The position numbers were made by a program, and so were the translations under genes. This document shows positions 29,222-38,724 of a stretch of DNA of 55,419 nucleotides, piece by piece; the first letter of the stretch is position 1; each line of letters opens with the position of its first letter. The notes beneath the pieces were generated by a model that searched no databases, was not told the origin of the DNA, and saw nothing but the letters and a program-made list of their open reading frames with translations. Source of the DNA: Betaproteobacteria bacterium HGW-Betaproteobacteria-8 (lineage in GTDB: Bacteria > Pseudomonadota > Gammaproteobacteria > Burkholderiales > Methylophilaceae). The DNA is taken from NCBI GenBank assembly GCA_002842135.1, contig PHCD01000001.1, positions 1 to 55,419 on the forward strand, read 5' to 3'.

Positions 29222-30280
29222 TCAGAGCGCTGCGACAACCGCATCGCCCATTTCACTGCATTTCACTTTTCTGCAACCATCCGTGTAGATATCCGCAGTA
29301 CGGTAACCTTCAGCCAGCGCCTTCTTAACTGCAATTTCAATGCGCAGTGCGTTCTTTTCGTCATTGAAGGTGTAGCGCAACATCATCGCAGCAGACAGAA
29401 TGGTCGCCAATGGATTGGCAACATCCTTGCCGGCAATGTCTGGTGCCGAACCGTGGCTGGGTTCATACATACCCTTATTGTTGGCATCCAGTGAGGCCGA
29501 TGGCAACATGCCGATGGAACCGGTCAGCATCGAAGCCTCATCGGAAAGAATATCGCCAAAGATGTTGCCGGTGACCATCACATCAAACTGCTTGGGCGCA
29601 CGCACCAATTGCATGGCAGCATTATCAACGTACATATGGCTCAGTTCGACTTCCGGATATTCCTTGGAAATCTCGATCATGACCTGGCGCCAGAGTTCGG
29701 TGGCTTCCAGCACATTAGCCTTATCCACAGAGCAGACCTTCTTGTTGCGCTTCATTGCAATCTGGAAAGCGACATGACCGATGCGGCGTATCTCGGACTC
29801 GTTATAGCGCATGGTATTGACGCCTTCGCGCTCACCATTTTCCAGCGTCGAGATACCGCGCGGCTGCCCGAAGTAGATATCGCCTGTCAGTTCACGCACG
29901 ATCATCAGGTCAAGACCCGAAACCACCTCTGGTTTCAAGGTGGAAGCTGACGCCAGTTCTGCATAAAGCAGTGCCGGACGCAGATTGGCAAACAGGTTCA
30001 GTTCCTTGCGTATGCGCAGCAAACCGCGCTCTGGGCGCATGTCACGAGGCAGGCTATCGTATTTCCAGTCGCCAACAGCGCCCAACAGGACGGCATCTGC
30101 CGCTTTTGCCAGGGCCAGCGTATCGGCAGGCAAAGGATCGCCTGCGGCCTCATAGCCGGCACCACCGATAGGGGCTTCATCCAACTGGAAACCCAAACCC
30201 AGCGCCTTCAACACCTTGACAGCTTGGGCGACAATCTCTGGACCTATGCCATCACCTGGCAATACTGCAATTTTCATCAT
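29222..30280 (-). CDS. leuB: 3-isopropylmalate dehydrogenase
   Basis: NAD-dependent oxidative decarboxylase of leucine synthesis. 352 residues. Begins [23 protein letters not shown]; substrate arginines in [17 protein letters not shown] and [15 protein letters not shown]; metal-binding Asp in [10 protein letters not shown] and [13 protein letters not shown]; adenine-binding [18 protein letters not shown]. It follows leuD by about 50 bases and precedes asd by 10 bases. Confidence 0.98.
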   Translation of the reverse strand: MMKIAVLPGDGIGPEIVAQAVKVLKALGLGFQLDEAPIGGAGYEAAGDPLPADTLALAKAADAVLLGAVGDWKYDSLPRDMRPERGLLRIRKELNLFANLRPALLYAELASASTLKPEVVSGLDLMIVRELTGDIYFGQPRGISTLENGEREGVNTMRYNESEIRRIGHVAFQIAMKRNKKVCSVDKANVLEATELWRQVMIEISKEYPEVELSHMYVDNAAMQLVRAPKQFDVMVTGNIFGDILSDEASMLTGSIGMLPSASLDANNKGMYEPSHGSAPDIAGKDVANPLATILSAAMMLRYTFNDEKNALRIEIAVKKALAEGYRTADIYTDGCRKVKCSEMGDAVVAAL

Positions 30281-30331
30281 CTCACAAATTTCCGGGAATA
30301 TTTTTTAGGAATCGTCTCTTGCGTAAAGCTC

Positions 30332-30970
30332 TCAGTTAAACAACCAGGGCTGGGCGGCTTTGTGCTTAACCTCAAAAGCCTTGATTTGATCAACTTTCTG
30401 CAAAGTCAGGCCGATATCATCCAGACCGTTCAACAGACAATGCTTACGGAAGGCGTCGACATCAAAGGAAAAAGACTGGCCACTGGGGCTCACCACCACC
30501 TGTTGTTCAAGATCCACCAGCAACTGATAACCTGGATTGGCCTCAACTTCCCTGAACAGGGCATCGACTTCCGCAGCATCCAGCGCGATAGGCAGAATGC
30601 CGTTCTTGAAGCAGTTGTTGAAGAAAATATCGGCATAACTCGGCGCAATGATGCAACGGAAGCCATAGTCCAGCAACGCCCAAGGCGCGTGCTCACGACT
30701 GGAGCCACAACCAAAATTCTCGCGTGCAAGCAGGATGCTGGCACCCTGATAACGCGGCTGGTTCAGCACAAAGTCCGAGTTCAACGAACGCTTGCTGTTA
30801 TCCATGCCAGGCTCGCCATGGTCGAGATAGCGCCATTCATCGAAAGCGTTGGGGCCGAAACCGGAACGCTTGATGGACTTGAGGAACTGCTTGGGAATGA
30901 TGGCATCGGTATCGACATTGGCGCGATCCAACGGTGCCACCAGACCCTCTAGTTTTACAAAAGGTTGCAT
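30332..30970 (-). CDS. leuD: 3-isopropylmalate dehydratase small subunit
   Basis: Swivelling domain of isopropylmalate isomerase, 212 residues. Signatures: [17 protein letters not shown] near the N-terminus and the substrate-recognition loop region [19 protein letters not shown]. Works with LeuC at 31154-32554, from which it is separated by a small lipoprotein gene. Confidence 0.98.
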   Translation of the reverse strand: MQPFVKLEGLVAPLDRANVDTDAIIPKQFLKSIKRSGFGPNAFDEWRYLDHGEPGMDNSKRSLNSDFVLNQPRYQGASILLARENFGCGSSREHAPWALLDYGFRCIIAPSYADIFFNNCFKNGILPIALDAAEVDALFREVEANPGYQLLVDLEQQVVVSPSGQSFSFDVDAFRKHCLLNGLDDIGLTLQKVDQIKAFEVKHKAAQPWLFN

Positions 30971-30993
30971 ATGTTTACTTTGTAAGTTATCAA

Positions 30994-31119
30994 TTATTTG
31001 GTTGACTTCTGCACTGCTTCACCGGCTTTTTCTAGGTCCTTGCCCACTCCCTCAACGGTGTTGCAACCCGCAAGTGCAAAGGCCGAAATCAGAAGAAGAG
31101 TGCTTATTAACTTGATCAT
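30994..31119 (-). CDS. Entericidin A/B family small lipoprotein
   Basis: 41-residue protein: short basic start, hydrophobic signal [15 protein letters not shown] with lipobox LAGC, then the mature peptide [20 protein letters not shown]. The NTVEGVGKD pattern and terminal helix are typical of entericidin-like lipoproteins. AGGA lies five bases before the chosen ATG at 31119; a tandem ATG at 31122 is less well spaced. It lies between leuC and leuD on the same strand, a position also used in other betaproteobacteria. Entericidins are linked to bacteriolysis or envelope stress; the role here is unknown. Confidence 0.88.
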   Translation of the reverse strand: MIKLISTLLLISAFALAGCNTVEGVGKDLEKAGEAVQKSTK

Positions 31120-31153
31120 CATTTTCCTTTTCTTTCCTCAATAGGTAATTGCT

Positions 31154-32554
31154 TCAGTTTAATTGCCTGACATCAACGAAATGCCCTGCCACTGCGGCGG
31201 CGGCGGCCATCTCCGGGCTGACCAGATGTGTGCGCCCGCCCTGCCCCTGACGCCCCTCGAAATTACGGTTGGATGTGGAAGCACAGCGCTCGCCCGGTTC
31301 CAATCGGTCTGCATTCATAGCAAGGCACATGGAACAACCAGGCTCACGCCACTCGAAGCCGGCTTCTGTGAATATCTTATCCAAGCCTTCCTGCTCGGCC
31401 TGCGCCTTGACCAGACCGGAACCCGGCACCACCATCGCCAGCTTGACGTTGGCCGCGATCTTTTTTCCTTTGGCAACAGCCGCCGCGGCACGCAAGTCTT
31501 CGATGCGCGAATTGGTGCAGGAACCGATAAACACCTTGTCGATCTTGATCCCGGTTATCGGCGTATTCGCTTCAAGACCCATGTATTGCAATGCGCGTTC
31601 GATACCGCCGCGTTTGGTAGGATCAGCCTCTTTCGCAGGATCAGGCACAAAGCCGTCAACGCTGGTTACCATTTCCGGGGATGTTCCCCAAGTGACTTGA
31701 GGCTGGATGTCTTCCGCCTTCAACTCCACCACGGCATCGAACTTCGCCCCTTCATCACTGTGCAGCATACGCCAGTAGGTAACCGCAGCATCCCATTGTT
31801 CAGGCTTGGGCGCATAGGGGCGGCCCTTGACGTAGTCGATGGTGGTATCGTCGACCGCGACCATCCCGGCGCGGGCACCAGCCTCGATTGCCATGTTGCA
31901 CAAGGTCATGCGGCCTTCCATGCTGAGGCTGCGGATCGCCGAACCGGCAAACTCGATGGCATAGCCGGTGCCACCAGCGGTACCGATCTTGCCGATAATC
32001 GCCAGCGCGATATCCTTGGCGGTCACACCCTTGCCCAATTGGCCTTCGACGCGAATCTGCATGGCCTTGGATTTTTTCTGCACCAGACACTGGGTCGCCA
32101 GCACATGTTCCACTTCGGAGGTGCCGATACCATGCGCCAGCGCACCAAAAGCGCCATGCGTGCTGGTATGCGAATCGCCACAGACTACAGTCATGCCGGG
32201 CAGAGTCGCACCTTGCTCCGGGCCGATGACGTGAACGATACCCTGGCGTGCATCATTCATCTTGAATTCAGTGACGCCAAATTCCGCACAGTTATTGTCC
32301 AGCGTTTCCACTTGCAGCCTGGAAACCGGGTCTGCAATGCCATGACTGCGGTCGGTAGTCGGCACATTGTGGTCAGGGACTGCCAACACAGTATTGATAC
32401 GCCAGATCTTGCGTGCACTCAGCTTCAGGCCTTCAAAGGCCTGCGGGCTGGTGACTTCATGCACCAGATGACGATCGATATAAAGCAGGGCCGTGCCATT
32501 TTCTTCTTGCACAACATGTGAATCGAATAATTTGTCGTAAAGCGTTTTTGCCAT
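31154..32554 (-). CDS. leuC: 3-isopropylmalate dehydratase large subunit
   Basis: Aconitase-family subunit carrying the 4Fe-4S cluster of isopropylmalate isomerase, 466 residues, usual length. Cluster ligands: Cys in [18 protein letters not shown] and the CxxC of [15 protein letters not shown]. Other signatures: [11 protein letters not shown] and [33 protein letters not shown]. It lies 13 bases after the YajQ gene and heads leuC-entericidin-leuD-leuB-asd. Confidence 0.98.
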   Translation of the reverse strand: MAKTLYDKLFDSHVVQEENGTALLYIDRHLVHEVTSPQAFEGLKLSARKIWRINTVLAVPDHNVPTTDRSHGIADPVSRLQVETLDNNCAEFGVTEFKMNDARQGIVHVIGPEQGATLPGMTVVCGDSHTSTHGAFGALAHGIGTSEVEHVLATQCLVQKKSKAMQIRVEGQLGKGVTAKDIALAIIGKIGTAGGTGYAIEFAGSAIRSLSMEGRMTLCNMAIEAGARAGMVAVDDTTIDYVKGRPYAPKPEQWDAAVTYWRMLHSDEGAKFDAVVELKAEDIQPQVTWGTSPEMVTSVDGFVPDPAKEADPTKRGGIERALQYMGLEANTPITGIKIDKVFIGSCTNSRIEDLRAAAAVAKGKKIAANVKLAMVVPGSGLVKAQAEQEGLDKIFTEAGFEWREPGCSMCLAMNADRLEPGERCASTSNRNFEGRQGQGGRTHLVSPEMAAAAAVAGHFVDVRQLN

Positions 32555-32567
32555 ATCTGCCTATTAC

Positions 32568-33062
32568 TTAGTCTCTAAAATTGCCAAACTGCAATGGAAA
32601 ATCCGTTATGTTTTTCTTCACGTACGCGATAGCGTCCTGCAGCACATCGCGCTTGGCCCCATTGACGCGCACCGTGTCGCCCTGGATGCTGGCTTGCACC
32701 TTCAAGCCTGAATCCTTGATCAGCTTAACGATTTTCTTGGCCAGCTCACTGTCTATGCCTGCCCGGATTTTCAGATCCTGCTTGACCTTGTTACCGGATA
32801 TCTTCTGTAAATCCTGATGATCCAATCGCTTGCTGCTATCCGGTTCCTTCTTTTCCATACCAGGCAGCAGGATATCCTTGATCTGGTCCAGCTGAAAATC
32901 CGAATCACCGAAGAGTGTAATCAGCTTGTCCTTTTCGTTCAGCTCGACATTGGCGCTCGTGCCTTTGAAGTCATAGCGGTTTGCAATCTGACGGCTCGTG
33001 ACATCAATCGCATTTTTCAAAGCGACCATATCAACTTCAGAACTGATATCAAATGATGGCAT
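32568..33062 (-). CDS. yajQ: YajQ family nucleotide-binding protein
   Basis: 164-residue soluble protein, complete for the family: MPSFDISSEVDMVALKNAIDVTSRQI at the start, RYDFKGTSANVEL, KIRAGIDSELAKKIVKLIKDS, and C-terminal NFRD. It has two ferredoxin-like domains. Family members bind nucleotides, and a Xanthomonas member binds cyclic di-GMP, interesting given the GGDEF protein at 49186. Direct role here is unknown. Confidence 0.95.
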   Translation of the reverse strand: MPSFDISSEVDMVALKNAIDVTSRQIANRYDFKGTSANVELNEKDKLITLFGDSDFQLDQIKDILLPGMEKKEPDSSKRLDHQDLQKISGNKVKQDLKIRAGIDSELAKKIVKLIKDSGLKVQASIQGDTVRVNGAKRDVLQDAIAYVKKNITDFPLQFGNFRD

Positions 33063-33146
33063 CTTAAATTTCCTGTGTTAATGACTGAACACCGGCCACT
33101 TGCGACAGTGTGCGAGACAGCAAGCGTCGGTTTAAAAACCAGTCAA

Positions 33147-33458
33147 TCACTCAAAGTGACAAACATAGTCGAGCATCTCGACTGTCTCGATCTCAAAACC
33201 GGAATTACCGGGCACCGTGAATTTTTCGCCGGCCTTGTAGGTCTTCCACTCATTCTCACCCTGCAGCTTGACCTTGCAAACGCCGAGATTGATTTCCATC
33301 AACTCAGGAGCAACGGTATTAAAAGTCAGGGTGCTTGGGAAAATCACGCCAATAGTGCTGCGCGTACCGTTAGGCAGCAGCACAGTGTGACTGACACATT
33401 TGCCATCGAAATAAACGTTGGCTTTCTTTTTGACACTGACATTATCGAATTGCGCCAT
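33147..33458 (-). CDS. ppnP: Pyrimidine/purine nucleoside phosphorylase PpnP (YaiE/DUF1255)
   Basis: 103-residue cupin-fold enzyme that splits several nucleosides with phosphate. Starts [47 protein letters not shown] and the C-terminal [15 protein letters not shown] are family features. The ATG at 33458 is chosen because AGGGG lies eight bases before it and it matches family starts; the frame stays open for 35 codons upstream to a GTG. Confidence 0.92.
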   Translation of the reverse strand: MAQFDNVSVKKKANVYFDGKCVSHTVLLPNGTRSTIGVIFPSTLTFNTVAPELMEINLGVCKVKLQGENEWKTYKAGEKFTVPGNSGFEIETVEMLDYVCHFE

Positions 33459-33577
33459 GCTATACACCCCTAGTTTTTCAAGCTCACAATTATCGCAGAA
33501 ATCGGGCCCGGCCTCCACTGGCAGGATGCATTGGCAACTCAGACTGACATTATGTGGCAGCACTCATTAGGCAAGGT

Positions 33578-34627
33578 TCAAGGTGCCGGATTCATATAGC
33601 GCAGATGCAACCGCTCAATTTCCTTCAACTGCTCATCTGAAAGTGGCTTATGCCAGGCTGCAATATTCTCCTGCAATTGCTGCATACTGGTGGCGCCAAT
33701 AATGGTGCTGGTCACGAACCAGCGGTGAAAGACAAAAGACAGCGCCAGTTCAGCTGGACTGAGGCCGTGCTGCCGCGCCAGCGCTGCATAGGCAGCGCTG
33801 GCCGGGGCAACGTTAGGCTTCTCATAGCGCTGTGCAAAACCTTTAAACAGACTGGCACGACCAGTGCCACCTTCCAGGTATTTGCCGGTCAGATGCCCAA
33901 AAGCAAGGGGGGAATAAGCCAAAAGGCTCAATTTTTCACGGAAACTGATTTCCGCCAGGCCGAATTCAAAACCACGATTGATCAGGTTATAGCAATTCTG
34001 GATGCTGGCAATGGTCGGCAGATGATACTCGCGTGAAATACGCAAAAATTCCATAACGCCCCAAGGCTGCTCGTTGGAAACACCGACATGCCGGATCTTG
34101 CCCTCTTCAACCAGCTCTGCCAATGCCTGCAATTGCTCGTGGATGCTGACCCATTCACGCTGCACACCCTGCTCGTATTCTTGCCCAGGATCGAACTGGT
34201 ACTGCCCGAACATGGGCACATTGCGCTCTGGCCAGTGCAACTGATAAAGATCGATGTAATCGGTTTGCAATCGCCTGAGCGAGCCTTCGACCGCCTCACG
34301 CAGGTTCTGCCGGTCTATCGCAGTAGGCCCGCCGCGTATCCATTCCAGCTTGCGACGTGGGCCGGCAATTTTAGTTGCCAGGATAATGTTGTCGCGCTGC
34401 TGGCGCTTGAGCCAATTACCGACAATAGTCTCGGTACACGCATAAGTGGATGCTTTAGGCGGTACAGGGTACATTTCCGCGGTATCGATGAAATTAATAC
34501 CGTTCGCCACTGCATAATCCAGCTGCTGATGTGCTTCCGCCTCGGTATTCTGTTCACCATAGGTCATAGTGCCGAGACAGATGGCAGAAACTTGCAGATC
34601 GGAATGACCCAATTGACGATATTCCAT
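33578..34627 (-). CDS. tas: Aldo/keto reductase, Tas family
   Basis: NADP(H)-dependent TIM-barrel oxidoreductase of 349 residues, closely patterned on E. coli Tas (346 residues). Start MEYRQLGHSDLQVSAICLGT; catalytic Asp/Tyr in NFIDTAEMYPVPPK; Lys in IILATKIAGPRR; His in LYQLHWPERN; and C-terminal cofactor loop TIIGATSMQQLQENI. Start at 34627 follows AGGGG; an ATG at 34654 adds nine residues. Substrate unknown. Confidence 0.93.
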   Translation of the reverse strand: MEYRQLGHSDLQVSAICLGTMTYGEQNTEAEAHQQLDYAVANGINFIDTAEMYPVPPKASTYACTETIVGNWLKRQQRDNIILATKIAGPRRKLEWIRGGPTAIDRQNLREAVEGSLRRLQTDYIDLYQLHWPERNVPMFGQYQFDPGQEYEQGVQREWVSIHEQLQALAELVEEGKIRHVGVSNEQPWGVMEFLRISREYHLPTIASIQNCYNLINRGFEFGLAEISFREKLSLLAYSPLAFGHLTGKYLEGGTGRASLFKGFAQRYEKPNVAPASAAYAALARQHGLSPAELALSFVFHRWFVTSTIIGATSMQQLQENIAAWHKPLSDEQLKEIERLHLRYMNPAP

Positions 34628-34684
34628 GATTTCCCCTGATCGCAGGCCATTCACAACCAGCCTGATTAGACAATGACTGGAATA

Positions 34685-36010
34685 TTAACGGTTTGGCAGC
34701 GAGACTTCCACGCTCAGCCCGCCCAATTTACCCGAACGGTCAATCACAAGCTGTCCGCCATAGCTTTCCACGATGTCCCGCACGATTGCCAGCCCCAAGC
34801 CACTCCCTGGCCTGGATTCATCGGCGCGAAAGCCTCGCACGGTCAGGCGTTCCAACTCATCTTTTTCGCAACCGGGGCCATCATCTTCAATCAGGAATAC
34901 GACACCATCACAACGCATCACATTAAGCGAAATCTTTTTGCGCGCCCATTTGCAGGCGTTATCCAGCAGATTGCCGAGCAACTCCAGCAAATCCTCCTGA
35001 TCGCCGGTAAACTGTGCTCCATCCTCGACATGCCAGGCTATCTCCAGTGATTTGTCCGCATGCATAAGTTGTAAAGTCTGCACCAGCAGGTTGATTTCTT
35101 CCTGCAGATTAACGCGCTGACCTGGCAATGCATCGCCTATCAGGCGGGCACGCTTGAGCTCACGCTCGACAATGCGGCGCATAGCTTCCGTTGTATCCTG
35201 CATGGACTGCCTGACTTCCGGCAAAGCCTTGATTTCAGGCTGATCAACCAGTTGACTCAACACCGCAAGACGCGTTTTCAGCGCATGTGCCAGATTTCCA
35301 AGCGCCTCGCGCGAACGCCGTGCCTTTTTGCCCATGGTCGTCAAGAGGCGATTAAGCTCTGTAATGACTGGCGCAATCTCGGCGGGTCCCAACATCTCGA
35401 CGCGATCGATTTCTCCCCGCTCCAGCCTTGCCATACTGGTTCGCAAGGTTTTCAACGGTTCCAGCTCATTACGCACGATCAGGTACTGGACCAGCAACAG
35501 GATAATCAATATTGCAGCAGAAACTGCACCATACAACCACTGAAACTGTCGCAAACCGGCATTGAAGACCTTGAGGTCCTCAGCAACTGTAATACCAATC
35601 AGCTTGTCCTGCTTCAGATATCCACGCGTAACAGACAACAGACTCTGATTGTCAGGCCCAGCAATGGGCAAACGCACTTCAACACCGGCATTGACCTCCG
35701 GAATCAGCAGGTCCTTATCCCACAGCGACCTGGACACGTATTGCTGTCCATCAAGTTTGATGACGAAATAATGCCCAGAGAACGGGCGTTGATAAACCGT
35801 ACTGATGCGTTTGGTATCTATCGACAGATTTCCCGCCGCATCAATCTGCAAACCTGCAAGCAAGCTCTCACTGTCCTGCACAAGACGACTGGCCACCTGA
35901 TTCTCAGTCAGATACCGGATTGCATAACTCGCAATTGCCCATTGCACAATCAACAGACCTACCAGGCTCAATGCCAGCCCCCAGGAAAGACGGCCACTCA
36001 GCGATTTCAC
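34685..36010 (-). CDS. Sensor histidine kinase, PhoQ-like
   Basis: 441 residues. TM1 at about 8-30, a periplasmic sensor of ~130 residues, TM2 near 165-185 (AVSAAILIILLLVQYLIV), HAMP linker, and dimerisation helix with the phospho-accepting His in GNLAHALKTRLAVL. The Pro usual after Thr in this box is Arg here. N box LLGNLLDNACKWA, G1 DDGPG and G2 GSGLGLAIV are intact. Start overlaps the response regulator stop by 4 bases. PhoQ-type sensors read divalent cations or envelope stress; the ligand here is not known. Confidence 0.92.
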   Translation of the reverse strand: MKSLSGRLSWGLALSLVGLLIVQWAIASYAIRYLTENQVASRLVQDSESLLAGLQIDAAGNLSIDTKRISTVYQRPFSGHYFVIKLDGQQYVSRSLWDKDLLIPEVNAGVEVRLPIAGPDNQSLLSVTRGYLKQDKLIGITVAEDLKVFNAGLRQFQWLYGAVSAAILIILLLVQYLIVRNELEPLKTLRTSMARLERGEIDRVEMLGPAEIAPVITELNRLLTTMGKKARRSREALGNLAHALKTRLAVLSQLVDQPEIKALPEVRQSMQDTTEAMRRIVERELKRARLIGDALPGQRVNLQEEINLLVQTLQLMHADKSLEIAWHVEDGAQFTGDQEDLLELLGNLLDNACKWARKKISLNVMRCDGVVFLIEDDGPGCEKDELERLTVRGFRADESRPGSGLGLAIVRDIVESYGGQLVIDRSGKLGGLSVEVSLPNR

Positions 36011-36678
36011 GGGGAATGCCTGGTTCCAAAAATGTAGCCTTGTCCACGCTTGGTCTGAATTAGGTCTGGACCTATTTTTTGACGCAGGCGGTTGACATAG
36101 ACTTCCATGACATTGCTGTCCTTGTCGCTGTCATAATCGTAGACATGCTCAGCCAGACGGCTCTTGGAAAGTACCTGCCCAGGGTTCAGCATGAAGTAGC
36201 GCAAAAGCCGGTATTCTGTACCAGTCAGCTCATCGCGATTGCCGTTCTGGTCTATCAAACACTGACGCTCTTCATCGAGCGTAAGGCCTTCGACCGTCAA
36301 CGGACCGACCGGGGCACCCTGGCTACGTTTTAGAACTGCTCCTATACGCGCCAGCAATTCCTCCACTTGAAACGGCTTGCCGATATAGTCATCGGCACCG
36401 GCCTTGAAACCCTCGACCTTTTCCTGCCAGCTGTCACGCGCTGTGAGAATCACCACCGGCACCTTGTTGCCCCGGCTGCGCCAATTGGTCAGCACAGTCA
36501 ATCCCGGGCGCTTTGGCAAACCCAGATCCAATACGATCAGATCATATGGCTCGATATCACCCAGACCCTCGGCATCGATTCCATCGACAGAAAGATCTAC
36601 GGCGTAGCCTGCCTGTTGCAGTGCACTACGCACTTGCGGGCCCAGGGTTTCGTCATCTTCTACCAACAACAATCGCAT
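36007..36678 (-). CDS. OmpR/PhoP-family response regulator
   Basis: 223 residues. Receiver domain: acidic pair VEDDE, phospho-acceptor Asp in DLIVLDLGLP (about 51), Thr in VVILTARD, Lys in DDYIGKPF. C-terminal winged helix with YRLLRYFMLNPGQVLSKSRLAEHVYDYD and recognition/wing RLRQKIGPDLIQTKRGQGYIF. Best compared with PhoP, QseB or PmrA types. It lies 12 bases after the PepSY gene and overlaps the kinase by 4 bases. Confidence 0.94.
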   Translation of the reverse strand: MRLLLVEDDETLGPQVRSALQQAGYAVDLSVDGIDAEGLGDIEPYDLIVLDLGLPKRPGLTVLTNWRSRGNKVPVVILTARDSWQEKVEGFKAGADDYIGKPFQVEELLARIGAVLKRSQGAPVGPLTVEGLTLDEERQCLIDQNGNRDELTGTEYRLLRYFMLNPGQVLSKSRLAEHVYDYDSDKDSNVMEVYVNRLRQKIGPDLIQTKRGQGYIFGTRHSP

Positions 36679-36690
36679 TCCAGGAAACCT

Positions 36691-37230
36691 TTATTCATCG
36701 ATCTCGATTTTAATAATCTCGCCCGTTTTGGCGTTAAAATTCAATTCCCACACCACACCTTTTCCATCCAGAATCTCTACTTCGTAGATGTATAGACCGG
36801 TCTTCCTGCTCCGTTCCAGCTCTGTTTCCAATATATCCCCAGATTTGGTCGAGCGTGCAATTTCAACTATCTTTTCCAGAGGTAGTATTTCCCCTGCCGC
36901 TTGCAATTTACGTGCCTCCGTGTGGCCGATATCTTCACCAGCTTTTGCAGAAACTGTAAAAAGCATTAGAAAAACAGCCGCCATCCCGGCCATAAAGGCT
37001 ACTTTCAACTTGAACATACTGTTTTGCATAAATGCTGGGGAATTCCTTTTGAAAAGCAGTGTTAGAAGTTGATTCAACAGAGTGAGAACCGCTACCAGCA
37101 TCACCCCGCTTAAAAATATAAACGCGAGTGTGGCATTAAACAACCACAACAATACCTTCGCGACTGATCCTTTCCAGGAAATAGACCATTTCGCAACCCG
37201 TTTCGTGAGATAAACCATCTGCATAAGCAT
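36691..37230 (-). CDS. PepSY-domain membrane protein
   Basis: 179 residues read from an ATG with GGAG five bases upstream. The C-terminal ~85 residues form a PepSY domain (LPLEKIVEIARSTKSGDILETELE then YIYEVEILDGKGVVWELNFNAKTGEII). Such domains are thought to regulate proteases or act beside PhoPQ-type systems. A hydrophobic segment at about 24-60 and a second span at about 77-95 precede it. Related proteins usually have only the second, signal-like segment, so a start at Met68 or Met72 is possible. First gene of PepSY-RR-HK. Confidence 0.8.
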   Translation of the reverse strand: MLMQMVYLTKRVAKWSISWKGSVAKVLLWLFNATLAFIFLSGVMLVAVLTLLNQLLTLLFKRNSPAFMQNSMFKLKVAFMAGMAAVFLMLFTVSAKAGEDIGHTEARKLQAAGEILPLEKIVEIARSTKSGDILETELERSRKTGLYIYEVEILDGKGVVWELNFNAKTGEIIKIEIDE

Positions 37231-37276
37231 GATTGCTCCATTGAGGACTTAACAGCTGCCAGTCTAGAAAAGCAAT

Positions 37277-37293
37277 CTGAATTCAAGCTTAAA
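37277..37293 (-). promoter_or_regulatory. Possible response-regulator box upstream of the PepSY-RR-HK operon
   Basis: The + strand reads CTGAAT-TCAAG-CTTAAA, a direct repeat of CTTAAT-like half-sites with a 5-bp spacer as in PmrA/QseB boxes. It lies about 47 bases upstream of the PepSY start. A TAGACT -10-like sequence follows 10 bases downstream on the minus strand, so the box would cover the -35. Suggestive of autoregulation only. Confidence 0.3.
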
Positions 37294-37326
37294 TTGATAA
37301 CTGCTCAATCATGAAAGTTTCAGCCA

Positions 37327-37356
37327 TAAAAAAAGCGGCACCCTAAGTGCCGCTTT
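37327..37356 (-). terminator. Intrinsic terminator after argG
   Basis: AAAAAGCGGCAC-CCTAA-GTGCCGCTTTTT, a perfect 12-bp stem with T-runs on both strands, about 30 bases after the argG stop. Confidence 0.92.
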
Positions 37357-37383
37357 TTAATTACCCAGCCAACAATATTATGA

Positions 37384-38607
37384 CTACTTGCGTCGCTTAT
37401 CGAGATTAGCTGCAATCCGCATACGCAAGGCATTGAGTTTGATGAAGCCGCCGGCATCCTTCTGATCATAAGCACCGGCATCATCCTCAAATGTGGCGAT
37501 AGTCGGATCGAACAATGAGTCTGTCTTGCTGTCGCGACCGACTACAATGACATTGCCCTTGTACAGTTTGACGCGCACAAAGCCATTTACGGTCTTTTGT
37601 GTGTGATCAATCAGTGTTTGCAATGCCACGCGTTCAGGACTCCACCAGTAGCCGTTGTATACCAGGTTGGCATAACGCGGCATCAGATCATCCTTCAAAT
37701 GCGCCACTTCACGATCCAGCGTCAGTGACTCGATCGCACGGTGCGCTTTCAGCATGATGGTACCACCTGGCGTTTCATAACAACCACGCGACTTCATGCC
37801 GACGTAGCGGTTCTCAACCAAGTCCAGCCGGCCTATGCCATGCTTGCCACCCAGTCTGTTCAGCTCGGCCAGCAGTTCATGCGGCGCCATCTTCTTGCCA
37901 TTGAGTGCGACAGGATCGCCATTGGCGTATTCGATATCCAGGTATTCGGCCGCATCCGGAGCCTTTTCCGGACTTACCGTCCAGCGCCACATATCTTCCT
38001 CAGCTTCAGCAGCCGGGTTCTCCAGGTGACGGCCTTCGTAGGATATGTGTAGCAAGTTGGCATCCATGGAGTATGGACTGCCGCCTTGCTTGTGTTTCAT
38101 CTCGACAGGAATGCCATGCTTTTCAGCATAGGCCAGTAATTTCTCACGGCTAAGCAAATCCCACTCGCGCCACGGGGCGATGACCTTGATATTAGGATTC
38201 AACGCATAGGCGCCCAGTTCGAAACGCACCTGGTCGTTACCTTTGCCGGTCGCGCCATGGGAAATCGCATCAGCTTTCGTTTCACGAGCAATTTCAATCA
38301 GGCGCTTGGCGATCAATGGTCGTGCGATAGAAGTGCCGAGCAGATATTCACCTTCATAGACGGTATTGGCGCGGAACATCGGGAAAACAAAATCGCGCAC
38401 AAACTCTTCACGCAGGTCGTCTATGTAGATTTCCTTGATACCGAACTTCTTTGCTTTTTCGCGTGCCGGTTCCAATTCCTCACCCTGACCGATGTCAGCG
38501 GTAAAAGTCACCACTTCACATTGATAGGTATCCTGCAACCATTTCAGGATGACAGAAGTATCAAGGCCACCTGAATAGGCCAGCACAACTTTTTTTACAT
38601 CACTCAT
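37384..38607 (-). CDS. argG: Argininosuccinate synthase
   Basis: ATP-dependent ligation of citrulline and aspartate. 407 residues. P-loop-like [18 protein letters not shown] at residues 7-24, [45 protein letters not shown], and [21 protein letters not shown]. Follows argF by about 117 bases. The C-terminal [18 protein letters not shown] is typical of the proteobacterial short form. Confidence 0.98.
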   Translation of the reverse strand: MSDVKKVVLAYSGGLDTSVILKWLQDTYQCEVVTFTADIGQGEELEPAREKAKKFGIKEIYIDDLREEFVRDFVFPMFRANTVYEGEYLLGTSIARPLIAKRLIEIARETKADAISHGATGKGNDQVRFELGAYALNPNIKVIAPWREWDLLSREKLLAYAEKHGIPVEMKHKQGGSPYSMDANLLHISYEGRHLENPAAEAEEDMWRWTVSPEKAPDAAEYLDIEYANGDPVALNGKKMAPHELLAELNRLGGKHGIGRLDLVENRYVGMKSRGCYETPGGTIMLKAHRAIESLTLDREVAHLKDDLMPRYANLVYNGYWWSPERVALQTLIDHTQKTVNGFVRVKLYKGNVIVVGRDSKTDSLFDPTIATFEDDAGAYDQKDAGGFIKLNALRMRIAANLDKRRK

Positions 38608-38724
38608 TGCTTAACTTTTCCTAATAGTAAATATTCCATCAAGGCTATCTGCATATGGCAGTTCCAGCTCCAGCATCACTTCACGAAATGGGCCATCACT
38701 AAACAGGCTGTATGCAAGCCATTG

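Noticed and set aside
28159..29328. A 389-codon + strand frame opposite asd and the end of leuB
   Set aside because: Antisense shadow of two certain genes; composition is low in family-like motifs and it crosses a gene boundary.
31163..32521. A 452-codon open frame on the + strand opposite leuC
   Set aside because: It mirrors the leuC codon structure, has no recognisable domain, and leuC itself is complete and certain.
34685..36010. Loss of kinase function because the H-box Pro is Arg
   Set aside because: The phospho-accepting His and all ATP-binding boxes are intact; the substitution alone is not evidence of inactivity.
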